A stretch of DNA of 64,000 bases from Trinickia violacea (GTDB lineage Bacteria; Pseudomonadota; Gammaproteobacteria; Burkholderiales; Burkholderiaceae): positions 1,612,001 through 1,676,000 of the forward strand of contig NZ_CP040078.1 of assembly GCF_005280735.1 (NCBI RefSeq), read 5' to 3'. The notes under the pieces were generated by a model that worked only from the letters and a program-made list of their open reading frames with translations, did no database searches and was not told the origin of the DNA. A program made the translations under genes and the position numbers. Positions 25,925 to 34,704 of this stretch are shown here, in pieces. Numbering within the stretch: the first letter of the stretch is position 1; each line of letters starts with the position of its first letter.

Positions 25925-26015
25925 CGATCGGACATTCAAGCGTCGGCTCTATCCAGGAAACGGCCGTCCAATTCGCGACATCGAACGTTGCTTCATCGGC
26001 CAATGCCGACGATCG
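25925..26015 (+). repeat. Degenerate intergenic repeat, copy 2 (plus)
   Basis: This is the partner of the copy at 25680-25776, in opposite orientation. It shares several blocks of 7-13 nt at matching spacing. Neither copy shows an open frame that would mark a transposase remnant. Confidence 0.55.
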
Positions 26016-26267
26016 CCGGGTGTGGGGCTGCTGTTGATTGCTTTACTGATGTTCGCTAACCGGCAACATCAGCCGATAAGCGGCCGTCTGAGGGTTCTCG
26101 TTTTCAACGGGACCATGGTGCTGACGTTGAAGTCCATGAGCGTGCATCACCCGAGCGGCACGCCAACGAGAGTAGCTAAACCACTAGCAGACGCGTCGGG
26201 AGTAACTGGCTTGGTGGCTATCACAAACAAGAGCACATCCAGGTGTTCTTGGATGTTTACCCTGACA

Positions 26268-27041
26268 TCAGGATGCGCTTTGCGAATCTCCGTCGATCGG
26301 GATCATTTGCCCGGAAATGGAACGTCCGGCATCGGATGCCAGGAAAACAGCGAGCGCCGCGATATCCTCCGGATTCACGAAATGCCTGATGGACTGATTG
26401 GCGAGCGCAGCCGCCTCTTCCTGCGCAATGGAGCGGCCGCTGGCCGATGCGCGGCCCGCCAGCACCTGCTGAATACGTGGTCCTCCCACGGCGCCCGGCA
26501 AGATGGCGTTGACGCGTATGCCAAACTCGCCCAACTCTCGTGACAAGGTTTTGGTGAATCCGATGAGGCCCCACTTGGTCGTCGCGTAAGGACTGCGGTT
26601 CGGATAACCGAAGCGGCCGGCGAGCGACGACATGATGAGAATCACGCCCGCGCGAGATTGCTTCAGGAACGGGATGGCCTGTTGCGTGACAATGAATGTG
26701 CCGGTGAGGTTCAGACGAAGCACCGCTTCCCAGGCGTCCGGATCCATCTCCTCGACACTCGCGGTCGGGCCCGCAATGCCGGCGTTGTTGATCAGGACGT
26801 CCAAGCCACCGAGAGCGGACACGGCGTCCGCGACCATGCGCGAAGCCGCCGCGCGATCGGCGATGTCACACACTGACGTCACTACGCCGGGCAAATTCAC
26901 CTGCATCTGTTGAAGCGCTGCCGCGTCGATGTCGCAGACATAAGCGCTCGCGCCCGCCGCCACGAATGCTTCCGTGATGGCGCGCCCGATACCGCCCGCG
27001 CCAGCGGTCACCAGCACGCGCAGGCCTGTCGACGTGGTCAT
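26268..27041 (-). CDS. SDR family oxidoreductase
   Basis: A 257-residue classical SDR with TAGAGGIG near residue 12, NNAGIAGP, and the active site SS...YATTK. The C-terminal ISGQMIPIDGDSQ is typical of FabG-like dehydrogenases. It follows the thioesterase gene by 35 bp on the minus strand and is probably co-transcribed with it. With the neighbouring BKACE and hydroxyacyl-CoA dehydrogenase it probably oxidises a hydroxy acid or hydroxyacyl-CoA. Confidence 0.85.
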   Translation of the reverse strand: MTTSTGLRVLVTAGAGGIGRAITEAFVAAGASAYVCDIDAAALQQMQVNLPGVVTSVCDIADRAAASRMVADAVSALGGLDVLINNAGIAGPTASVEEMDPDAWEAVLRLNLTGTFIVTQQAIPFLKQSRAGVILIMSSLAGRFGYPNRSPYATTKWGLIGFTKTLSRELGEFGIRVNAILPGAVGGPRIQQVLAGRASASGRSIAQEEAAALANQSIRHFVNPEDIAALAVFLASDAGRSISGQMIPIDGDSQSAS

Positions 27042-27076
27042 TCAACCCTCCTTTCCGACCGAGTCATGCTCGCCGC

Positions 27077-27490
27077 TCACTCGCAGGCGGCACGTATGAA
27101 TTCAGGCACACCGACGGCCTTCAGACGTCCATCGTCCCGCTTGACACACAATGCGCGCGTCGCGTTACCCTCGCAGATCAGCGTATCGTTGCGCATGATG
27201 CGATGGCTCTGGATAAACACTTTGCCTCGCCATTCCTCAACACGCGTATGCACCGCCAGACTTTCGCCGTAGGTCGCCGAGGTGTGAAAGCGAGTGTGGA
27301 ATTCCAACAGCGGCGCGCCGATGCAATTGGGTAGCGCTTGCATCTCCCGCCATGGCGGCAGCCCGCACTGGATAAAATAATCGTGCGAGGCGGCGTCCAT
27401 CCAGCGCGAAAAGTTCGGAAAAAAGACGATTCCGGCCGGGTCGCAATCGCCGAATTGCACGTCGATTCGATAAACAGTTTCTTTACTCAC
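27077..27490 (-). CDS. 4HBT-family acyl-CoA thioesterase
   Basis: A 137-residue hot-dog-fold thioesterase. The catalytic stretch FGDCDPAGIVFFPNFSRWMD places the nucleophilic or general-base Asp at residue 17, as in Pseudomonas 4-hydroxybenzoyl-CoA thioesterase. Near a BKACE and a carnitine-dehydrogenase-like gene it might hydrolyse betainyl-CoA; this is inference from the known order of such pathways. It is the first gene of a two-gene minus-strand unit, divergent from the Crp/Fnr regulator. Confidence 0.85.
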   Translation of the reverse strand: MSKETVYRIDVQFGDCDPAGIVFFPNFSRWMDAASHDYFIQCGLPPWREMQALPNCIGAPLLEFHTRFHTSATYGESLAVHTRVEEWRGKVFIQSHRIMRNDTLICEGNATRALCVKRDDGRLKAVGVPEFIRAACE

Positions 27491-27603
27491 GGATATATGC
27501 TCCTGCTTCCAGTTCAGCCATTGTGCGTGTATTGCCCGCGCGACACTGTCCGTGCGGCGACATTTCGCGTCGGCTACCGGGCGCGTGGCTCGGAGGGGCG
27601 GGA

Positions 27604-28308
27604 ATGACGAGGCAAAAGCGCATGGCGACGGTGTCGCTTACGCTTGACGATCTGCTCGCCAAGTCGCCGTGGTTCGTCAGGTTGGACGAACCCACGCAGT
27701 CCCGCGTGCGCGCTGACGTGTCGGAGCGCGCCGTCGCAGCCGGTCAGGCTCTAGGGCACCACGGCGAACGACAACACGCGTGGTTCGGCGTGCTCGAAGG
27801 CGTCATCAAGTGGTCGATCACCGCCCGCGACGGACATACTGTCACTTTAGGCGGACAGTCGGTCGGGAGTTGGTTCGGCGAGGGCACGCTGATTCGCAAC
27901 GCGCCGCGCGAGTCGGATCTCATCGCGTTGCGCGACAGCCGCGTTGCGCAGCTTCCACGCGCGACCTTCAATTGGCTTCGCGAGCGCGAGCCCTCGTTCA
28001 ACGAATTTTTGCTGCTGCAGGTCAACGAACGTCTGCACTGGTTCATGGGCGTCGCCGTCGCGCACGGACTGCTCGACACCGACAGTCTTGTCGCCAGAGC
28101 GCTGGTGGGTATGGTGCACCCGTTGTCCAATCCGAGCGGCGCGGGGTATCTGCCGCTGTCCCAGGAGGAGCTCGCAAACCTAGCCGGCGTGTCGCGTCAA
28201 ACGTGCAACAAGGCAATGACGCGCTTCAAGAATGCGGGCCTCGTGCGCACCGAGTACGGCGGAATCGTCGTGCTGGATGTGCCCGGGCTCGACGCCTTGG
28301 CCCGATAG
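27604..28308 (+). CDS. Crp/Fnr family transcriptional regulator
   Basis: A 234-residue regulator with an N-terminal cyclic-nucleotide-binding-like domain (GVLEGVIKWSITARDGHTVT then GSWFGEGTLI) and a C-terminal winged helix (LSQEELANLAGVSRQTCNKA). It has no Fnr-type cysteine cluster near the N-terminus, so it is more Crp-like, and the ligand is unknown. The ATG at 27604 follows GGAGGGG. Placed between the divergent thioesterase/SDR pair and the MFS-BKACE-dehydrogenase operon, it is the obvious local regulator. Confidence 0.88.
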   Translation: MTRQKRMATVSLTLDDLLAKSPWFVRLDEPTQSRVRADVSERAVAAGQALGHHGERQHAWFGVLEGVIKWSITARDGHTVTLGGQSVGSWFGEGTLIRNAPRESDLIALRDSRVAQLPRATFNWLREREPSFNEFLLLQVNERLHWFMGVAVAHGLLDTDSLVARALVGMVHPLSNPSGAGYLPLSQEELANLAGVSRQTCNKAMTRFKNAGLVRTEYGGIVVLDVPGLDALAR

Positions 28309-28451
28309 CGGCGTAGTCCTTGCTTCGCCACTGAAGCATCCGCGTCGCCGGACCGCTCGGTGTTTACGCTGACCCCAACTGTCGCGCGATCGACAGTTAC
28401 GGCAGCGGTCGCTCGAAATAATGCGTGTCATACAAGACCTGGAGACACGCA

Positions 28452-29819
28452 ATGAATCGCGCCCATTCACTGCCCCCCGTAGTCGCACTCGTCGAGAGTC
28501 CGTCGGATCACATAGCGGAAGACGCCGTCTTTCGGAAAATCAGTTGGCGCGTGATGCCGCTGATTCTGATCGCGTACGTCTGCGCCTTCCTCGACCGCAT
28601 CAACATTGGCTATGCGCAGTTGCAGATGAAGCAGGACCTCGCTTTCTCCGACGCGGTATATGGACTCGGCGCGGGTGTTTTCTTCCTGACCTATCTGCTA
28701 TTCGAGGTGCCGAGCAATCTGCTGCTCGAAAAGATCGGCGCGCGACTCACGTTCCTGAGGATCATGGTGCTGTGGGGCCTCACGTCCGCGGCCACCGCGT
28801 TCGTCACGGCGCCGTGGCAATTCTATGGAATCAGACTGATGCTCGGCTTGTTCGAAGCGGGCTTCTTTCCCGGCATCATTCTGTATCTGACCTACTGGTA
28901 CCCGAGCCAGCGCCGCGGCCGTGTGACGGGTCTGTTCCTGTTCGGCATGCCGATCACGGGCGTCCTGGGCGGCCCGTTGTCGGGAACGATCATGAGCCGC
29001 CTGGAGGGCCTTGGCGGCATGCATGGCTGGCAATGGCTGTTCCTCGTCGAAGGCCTGCCGACAGTCCTGCTGGGGATTCTGCTCTATTGCATGCTTCCGG
29101 ACCGGCCGGTCCGCGCCCCGTGGCTGAACGACGCGGAGAAGGTGCTGGTGCAGTCGGTCCTGGATGCCGACCACGGCGGCAAGACCAGGGCTCGACATCA
29201 TGGCCGGCTCGCGGCGGCGCTGGCGGACCCGAAGACCTATGTGCTGGCCTTCGTCTACTTCTGCTGCGCTTGCGCCGTCTACACGCTTACGTTCTGGTTG
29301 CCGACGATGATCAAAGGGCTTGGTATCGCGCCGATCGCCACGATCGGCTGGTACACGGCAGTGCCCTATATCTTCGGCGCGCTCGGTGTTCTTCTGATCA
29401 GCCGCAGTTCGGACCGCTTCAAGGAGCGGCGCTGGCATGTGGGGGGAACCTTGGCCCTCGGTGCGATCGTCCTCGCCTCGACCTCCTTCCTTGGCGCCGC
29501 CGTCGTACCTGTGATGGTCCTGCTGTGCGTGGCCTCGTTCTTCATCTTTGGAGGCGGCTCGCTGTTCTGGTCGATTCCCCCGACCTACCTGGGCCGGGAC
29601 GCGGCCGCGGCCGGCATCGCGGTCATCAGCTCACTCGGCATCCTCGGCGGCTTTGTCAGCCCGACGCTGATCGGTTGGATCAAGGGCGCGACCGGCAGCA
29701 TCCAGATGGGTCTGCTGGCCTTGACCGCGGTTGTCATCGGCGGCTGTCTGACGATCCTGCTGGGGCTGCCAAAGAGCGCGGTCCGAGTGGGCCCCGGCGA
29801 TGGCGCGAACGCGCACTAA
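28452..29819 (+). CDS. MFS transporter (anion:cation symporter type)
   Basis: A 455-residue major facilitator with 12 hydrophobic segments. It has the ACS-family hallmarks near the N-terminus: CAFLDRINIGYAQLQM in helix 1 and LTYLLFEVPSNLLLEKIGAR in the second helix and loop. This group imports organic anions such as phthalate, glucarate and hydroxyphenylacetate. The ATG at 28452 has GGAGAC upstream. The BKACE gene follows after 59 bp, so it probably imports the substrate of that pathway. Confidence 0.88.
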   Translation: MNRAHSLPPVVALVESPSDHIAEDAVFRKISWRVMPLILIAYVCAFLDRINIGYAQLQMKQDLAFSDAVYGLGAGVFFLTYLLFEVPSNLLLEKIGARLTFLRIMVLWGLTSAATAFVTAPWQFYGIRLMLGLFEAGFFPGIILYLTYWYPSQRRGRVTGLFLFGMPITGVLGGPLSGTIMSRLEGLGGMHGWQWLFLVEGLPTVLLGILLYCMLPDRPVRAPWLNDAEKVLVQSVLDADHGGKTRARHHGRLAAALADPKTYVLAFVYFCCACAVYTLTFWLPTMIKGLGIAPIATIGWYTAVPYIFGALGVLLISRSSDRFKERRWHVGGTLALGAIVLASTSFLGAAVVPVMVLLCVASFFIFGGGSLFWSIPPTYLGRDAAAAGIAVISSLGILGGFVSPTLIGWIKGATGSIQMGLLALTAVVIGGCLTILLGLPKSAVRVGPGDGANAH

Positions 29820-29878
29820 TCGATTCGTCACAGTCAATCCCGTTCTTTAAATCAATTTCAACTCTGGAGTGGTCCACC

Positions 29879-30799
29879 ATGAGCAAGCCCAAAGTCATCG
29901 TGACCGTTGCCCCGACCGGCGGCATGGCCAACAAGAAAATGAACCCGAACCTGCCGACACAGCCGCGGGAGATCGCTGAAGACACCTACCGCTGCTACAA
30001 CGCGGGCGCCAGTGTCGTTGCAGTGCATGCACGACGTCCCGACGACGAGGCCACCTGCGATCCGGCGATCTATAGCCATATCAATCGGCTGATTCGCGAC
30101 AAATGCGACATCATTCTGAACAACTCCACCGGCGGCGGCATTAACGGCGACATGGTTCGCGAACTCGACAACGGCCTGTGGGAAATCCAGTGGGAAGAAC
30201 GTCTGAAGGGCATGCAAGGTGACGGCGTCGAGATGTGCACGCTCGATGCGCAGACCGTGATCGCAAGTTTCAGCGGCAAGGAGATCCTTGTGGCGACGCC
30301 GCCGTCGCGAATCCGGCAGATCGCCTCGATGATGAAAGAACGCGGCATCAAGCCCGAATGGGAAGTGTTCGGCCTTGCCGACATCGTCCAGGATGTGCAG
30401 CGCGCCATCAACGATGGACTCGACGACGTACCGCACTTTATCAATATCGTGATCGGCGCCAATGCGTTCCAGGGCGCGTTGCCCTACACGCCCCGGCTGT
30501 TGCAGACGATGGTCGACCACCTGCCCCGCAACACCGTGTTCAACGTCAGCGCCATCGGTGCGGCGCAGTTGCCGGCCGCGATGAACTCGCTGTTGCTGGG
30601 AGGGCATGTGCGCGTCGGGCTCGAAGACAATCTGTACTACAGGCACGGGGAGTTGGCCACCAATGTGCAACTGGTCGAGCGGCTCGTTCGCCTGGTGCGC
30701 GAGATGGGTTACGAGCCGGCCACGCCGGCTGAGGCGCGGGAGATCGTTGGACTGCGGCCGTTGCGCGAAACGCGCCACGCCGCCTGCCTGGAGGCTTAG
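29879..30799 (+). CDS. Beta-keto acid cleavage enzyme (BKACE, DUF849)
   Basis: A 306-residue BKACE-family protein. Its landmarks are VTVAPTGGMANKKMNPNLP, NNSTGGG, and VRVGLEDNLYYRHGELATN, where Glu is a usual metal ligand. BKACEs split a beta-keto acid with acetyl-CoA to give acetoacetate and a new acyl-CoA. The usual metal motif H-x-H is AVHAR here: Ala48 replaces the first His and His50 is kept. It sits between an MFS transporter and a carnitine-dehydrogenase-like gene, which suggests dehydrocarnitine or a similar beta-keto acid as substrate. Confidence 0.88.
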   Translation: MSKPKVIVTVAPTGGMANKKMNPNLPTQPREIAEDTYRCYNAGASVVAVHARRPDDEATCDPAIYSHINRLIRDKCDIILNNSTGGGINGDMVRELDNGLWEIQWEERLKGMQGDGVEMCTLDAQTVIASFSGKEILVATPPSRIRQIASMMKERGIKPEWEVFGLADIVQDVQRAINDGLDDVPHFINIVIGANAFQGALPYTPRLLQTMVDHLPRNTVFNVSAIGAAQLPAAMNSLLLGGHVRVGLEDNLYYRHGELATNVQLVERLVRLVREMGYEPATPAEAREIVGLRPLRETRHAACLEA

Positions 30800-30802
30800 G
30801 CC

Positions 30803-31744
30803 ATGACAACGCGAGGCGTCAACGTCGCCATCGTCGGCACCGGTGTTATCGGCGCAGGTTGGGCGGCACACTTCCTGGCTCATGGTTTTACCGTCACCGC
30901 GACGGATCCCGGCCACGAGGCCGAGTCGCGCCTGCGCAACTGGATCGACAATAGCTGGCCTGTGGTCGAGCGGCTCGGGCTGGCAAACGGCGCCTCGCGA
31001 GACAAGCTGACATTCACGACTGACGTCGGCACTGCGGTACGCAATGCCGATTTCATTCAAGAAAGCGGCCCCGAGCGTCTGGATGTCAAACACGCGCTGA
31101 TCGCGAGCATCGAATCGGCGGCAAGGCCGGACGCGATCATCGCGTCGTCTTCGTCCGGGCTGGCAATCAGCGAGATTCAGGCAGGCGCGAAGCATCCGGA
31201 ACGAATCGTCCTCGGGCATCCATTCAATCCGTCTCACATCATGCCGTTGGTAGAGGTCGGTGGCGGCAAACTGACATCGCCCGACAACATCGCGAAGACC
31301 ATGGCGTTCTATGCCTCAACGGGCAAGAAGGTCATCAGGATCGACAAAGAAGTCAAAGGTCATATCGCCAACCGTCTTCAAGTGGCGATATGGCAGGAAG
31401 CCATTAGTCTGGTACAGCGCGGGGTCGCCTCCGTGGAGGACGTCGATGCGGCGATCTCCTACGGCCCAGGCCTGCGCTGGGCACTGCTCGGTCCGTTTCT
31501 CAACCTCCACGCTTCCGGAGGACCCGGCGGCATCACACATGTGCTACAGCACCTCGGTCCGGCCCAGCGCGAGTGGGCCAGAGACTTGGGTATGTATCCC
31601 GAGACAGACGACTACATCGAGTCTATTGCGAGCGGCGTCGATGCGGAACTTCGGCTATACGATTTTCCAGAAATGCTTCGTCAGCGCGATGAATTGCTGA
31701 TTCAATTACTGGACGCGAAGCGAAGTCTTTCTCAGATCCCGTAG
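30803..31744 (+). CDS. 3-hydroxyacyl-CoA dehydrogenase family (L-carnitine dehydrogenase-like)
   Basis: A 313-residue NAD-dependent dehydrogenase. It has VAIVGTGVIGAGWAAHFLAHG at the N-terminus and SSSSGLAISEIQ. The motif VLGHPFNPSHIMPLVEVGGG is typical of carnitine/3-hydroxybutyrate-type dehydrogenases. It oxidises a 3-hydroxy group to a 3-keto group, the step before BKACE cleavage. It starts 4 bp after the BKACE stop. L-carnitine is the best guess, while other 3-hydroxy acids remain possible. Confidence 0.85.
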   Translation: MTTRGVNVAIVGTGVIGAGWAAHFLAHGFTVTATDPGHEAESRLRNWIDNSWPVVERLGLANGASRDKLTFTTDVGTAVRNADFIQESGPERLDVKHALIASIESAARPDAIIASSSSGLAISEIQAGAKHPERIVLGHPFNPSHIMPLVEVGGGKLTSPDNIAKTMAFYASTGKKVIRIDKEVKGHIANRLQVAIWQEAISLVQRGVASVEDVDAAISYGPGLRWALLGPFLNLHASGGPGGITHVLQHLGPAQREWARDLGMYPETDDYIESIASGVDAELRLYDFPEMLRQRDELLIQLLDAKRSLSQIP

Positions 31745-32039
31745 CCGGACGGTAGCTGAATATGAGGTGGATCTGAATGCAGATCTCCGCGGCACACATT
31801 GAATCTGCCATTATTGCGGCGGAAAAGATGCGACTCGTCCCGCGGTATGGCCGTTCCACTCTTCGAAGCGGTCGTAGGCGCGGCGTCAGGTAGAACGGCG
31901 GTAGCGAGTCGATCTACTGCGCTCAGTTCCTCCGTGTAGCCGCGTCTCCGACTCCACGACTCTCATATCGCTGCATGCGATGGGAGCTTCAACCGCGAAA
32001 TGCAGAGATCCGAATTAACGGAATGCGCCGCTTCTAGGC
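31745..32039. other. Intergenic region between convergent genes
   Basis: No gene, convincing terminator or repeat was recognised in these 295 bases; only a weak ATCGC/GCGAT stem near 31967-31981 was noticed. Confidence 0.5.
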
Positions 32040-33794
32040 TCAAGCAAGCCCCACTTTCTGAGTAGAGGAAGGCGAGGGCGCCGGTTGGTGGCCGAGCCTC
32101 TGCGCTAGCCCCGTTTCCACCAGCGCCATCGCCGCCAGATATCCGAACGTCAGCGCAGGCCCGAGCGTGATCCCCGCGCCGATATATCGTCCGCCCACCG
32201 GCGAATTCATATCGTTGCCGCACGCGTACAGCCCCGGAATCGGCCGGTCTTCTTGGTCCAAAACTTCGCCGACCGGGCTCGTAACAAGCCCCCGACTGGT
32301 TCCAAAGTCCCCAGGCATGAGCTTGACGGCGTAGAAAGGACCGCGCTCGATAGGCCCGATGCAGGCATTCGGCGAGTGCGCAGGGTCGCCCTTATAGACG
32401 TTGTAAGCTGAGGAACCCTTGCCAAAATCCTCATCAACGCCACTCACCGCAAACCGGTTATTGCGCTCAACGCTGCGTTCGAGCCCGCTCGGATCGACGC
32501 CAATCTTTTGCGCAAGCTCACCCAGCGTCCAGCCGCTGAACAGATACCCCGCCTTCTCATATCGCGCGAGCGACCGGCTACCAGGCAAGATCACCCCAAT
32601 CCCATACTTCTTCACCGCCGCCGCATCCGCGATCAGAAATGCCGGAATCGCCCCCGCCTCGAACATGCCGAGCGTGAACGCATGATACGAAGCCGCCTCA
32701 TTGGTAAACCGCTTCCCATCCTTGCCGACCGCAATAAATCCAGGTTTAGGCCGATCGAGCATGAAGTGTCCCCACTGCGTCGTGCGGCCTGCTTCGTCCG
32801 TATAGACCGACATCGGCACGTAGTACCCCGTGTCCCCGGCGTTGTGATCAAGCCGCCCGCCAGCCGACAAACCAAGTCGGATGCCTTCACCGACATTGCT
32901 CGTCAACCCGAGCGTGAGGTCAACCGTCGGCTTGCGCGAGTGCTCACGGCGCATCTCAGGGTTACCGGGGTAGCCCCCGGTCGCGATCACCACGCCGCGT
33001 CGTGCGCGAACGCGGAGGGTGCGGCCGTCTCGAACCACTTCCGCGCCCACGACCTTGCCGCCCTCCATGATCAGCTTGGTCGCGGACGAACGCAGCCACA
33101 CGTCGACATTCCGATCGAGTAGGGTCTTATACAAGCGCGCAATGAGCGCATTCCCGCCGACGAGCCGCGTACCGCGATGATGGCTCAGCCGATCGACGCC
33201 ATAGCGCGCAAAGCGCTTCATCACGTGAACAAACGACCGCACAGACCTCGTGACGGACAGAAAATGAAGCAGATCGGGAAGATCAAGCATCATCCCGCCG
33301 AACGGCGCGAACGCCGGAAGCGGGGCGCGCAGGTCCTTGAAATGTGTGCCCAGCTTGCGCCCGTCGAATTCCAGCGGCGCATGGGCGCGGCCAAACATGC
33401 CGCCGGGCAGCTCGGGGCTGTAATCCGGATAGTGAACCGCCATCACCTCAAGCTCCGAATGCTGCAGCAAATAGTCGAGCGCGGCACGGCCCTGAGTGAT
33501 GTACGCCTCCTGCAACGATCGCCCGACACTGGAGCCCACCGTCGCGGCAAAGTACTGCCGCGCCGTCTCGAACGAGTCCTTGAACCCTGCGGCCTGCATA
33601 GGCGTGCTGTCGACGAACCACATCATGCCCACGGACCACGCGCTGGTCCCGCCAACCTGATCGGTCTTCTCGAGCACAAGCGGCTCAAGTCCTTCGTTCT
33701 TCGAAACGATTGCAGCCGTCATGCCGGCCGCGCCCGCGCCCATGATGACGACGTCGACCTCGTGGTCCCAGTGTTCCGTCGCAGTGGTGCTCAT
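32040..33794 (-). CDS. FAD-dependent oxidoreductase, 3-ketosteroid dehydrogenase/fumarate reductase type
   Basis: A 584-residue flavoprotein of the FAD_binding_2 family. The FAD site is VDVVIMGAGAAGMTAAIVSK then LEKTDQVGGTSAWSVG. The GVVIATGGYPGN motif lies mid-protein, and the C-terminal YACGNDMNSPVGGRYIGAGI motif is typical of 3-ketosteroid 1-dehydrogenase-like proteins. Such enzymes desaturate a ring next to a keto group or reduce the reverse. It is the last gene of the minus-strand operon with the Mo and Fe-S subunits, so a ring-oxidation role on a cyclohexanone or polyphenol intermediate is plausible. Confidence 0.82.
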   Translation of the reverse strand: MSTTATEHWDHEVDVVIMGAGAAGMTAAIVSKNEGLEPLVLEKTDQVGGTSAWSVGMMWFVDSTPMQAAGFKDSFETARQYFAATVGSSVGRSLQEAYITQGRAALDYLLQHSELEVMAVHYPDYSPELPGGMFGRAHAPLEFDGRKLGTHFKDLRAPLPAFAPFGGMMLDLPDLLHFLSVTRSVRSFVHVMKRFARYGVDRLSHHRGTRLVGGNALIARLYKTLLDRNVDVWLRSSATKLIMEGGKVVGAEVVRDGRTLRVRARRGVVIATGGYPGNPEMRREHSRKPTVDLTLGLTSNVGEGIRLGLSAGGRLDHNAGDTGYYVPMSVYTDEAGRTTQWGHFMLDRPKPGFIAVGKDGKRFTNEAASYHAFTLGMFEAGAIPAFLIADAAAVKKYGIGVILPGSRSLARYEKAGYLFSGWTLGELAQKIGVDPSGLERSVERNNRFAVSGVDEDFGKGSSAYNVYKGDPAHSPNACIGPIERGPFYAVKLMPGDFGTSRGLVTSPVGEVLDQEDRPIPGLYACGNDMNSPVGGRYIGAGITLGPALTFGYLAAMALVETGLAQRLGHQPAPSPSSTQKVGLA

Positions 33795-33858
33795 TGCATG
33801 TGTCCTGTGGTTGGCGCTTAGGAGCGATGCGCCGGTTTCGCTGTCGAGCTAGTCGATG

Positions 33859-34704
33859 TCAAACCAGCAACGTGCCGAGATTGACGCTTCCGGTGCGCTC
33901 TCTCGAAGCGATGACTTTCTCGGTCCCATCCTTGCGCACCCGCAACTCGATTCTCGAAGACTGCGCGGTGACGCCGGAGAACCGGAAGTCGCCGAAATGA
34001 TCGGTCGTCGTCGTGCGTTCGCCAACGGCCGCGGAGTCGTACAGGACGACTTCAACCCCCTCGAGATTACGCAGCCGGCCATCGCCCATGTCTTCGCAGA
34101 CGTTGCCCGCCACCAGGTGGCTCAGCGCATCGTCGAGATTTCTGTAGAACACGCGCGGCTTGGTGCAGAACTCCGGATGGATGACCGACAAGTGCTCCTT
34201 TTCGACCATGTCCTGCAATTGTTCCGGCTCCGCCTTCAGCGCGCGTATCGCTTTGGTCGGGCAGGCTTGCGCGCAGCGCGGCTCTTTCCAGCCGGCGTCG
34301 AGCAGGTGGGCATCGAAGTTCCAGTTCTGCGGCACCTGTTCCTGTTCGTTCCATTCGATCATTCCGTAGGGACACGCCTTGACGAGATCGCGCCGGCCGC
34401 GCGACTTGACCGGGTCGATCATGACGACCCCGTCGGGACGCTTGTAGATGGCCCCGTCCGGCGCCGCCTTGACGCAAGGCGCGTTGTCGCAGTGATTGCA
34501 CGCTTGCGGGATATAGGTGACGTCGACGAGCGAGCCTTCTCCGCGAACGTGGCGCTCGACCCGGATCGTCTCGAGGCCCTCCGGAGGTTGAGGCGCCGAA
34601 TAGCCTGGGAAGGTGTTGCCGGCGTACTCGTCCTTGGTCGCGATGACGCAGTTTCTGCAATTGATGCAGAGCGAAACGTCGATGATCAATGCCCAGCCGC
34701 TCAT
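33859..34704 (-). CDS. Fe-S electron-transfer subunit, pyrogallol transhydroxylase small-subunit-like
   Basis: A 281-residue ferredoxin-like subunit of the DMSO reductase family. Several cysteine clusters are visible: CINCRNC, CNHCDNAPC, CPYG and CAQACP. After about residue 195 a beta-rich domain (RLRNLEGVEVVLYDS onward) recalls the transthyretin-like C-terminal domain known in the small subunit of pyrogallol-phloroglucinol transhydroxylase. The start at 34704 overlaps the stop of the large subunit (ATGA), indicating translational coupling. No signal peptide is seen, so the complex is probably cytoplasmic or membrane-anchored through the large subunit. Confidence 0.8.
   Translation of the reverse strand: MSGWALIIDVSLCINCRNCVIATKDEYAGNTFPGYSAPQPPEGLETIRVERHVRGEGSLVDVTYIPQACNHCDNAPCVKAAPDGAIYKRPDGVVMIDPVKSRGRRDLVKACPYGMIEWNEQEQVPQNWNFDAHLLDAGWKEPRCAQACPTKAIRALKAEPEQLQDMVEKEHLSVIHPEFCTKPRVFYRNLDDALSHLVAGNVCEDMGDGRLRNLEGVEVVLYDSAAVGERTTTTDHFGDFRFSGVTAQSSRIELRVRKDGTEKVIASRERTGSVNLGTLLV

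Larger units (their letters stand above)
25614..26267. other. Gene-poor segment with inverted degenerate repeat
   Basis: There is no supported gene over about 650 bp. A frame at 25845-26543 runs antisense into the SDR gene and lacks codon bias. The segment holds the two repeat copies annotated at 25680-25776 and 25925-26015. Confidence 0.6.

Noticed and set aside
25845..26543. 232-codon plus-strand frame in the gene-poor segment
   Set aside because: It runs antisense into the SDR gene, lacks codon bias and has no recognisable domain.
28421..29878. N-terminal extension of the BKACE frame
   Set aside because: It overlaps the whole MFS gene in another frame; the BKACE start at 29879 has its own ribosome site and the family N-terminus.
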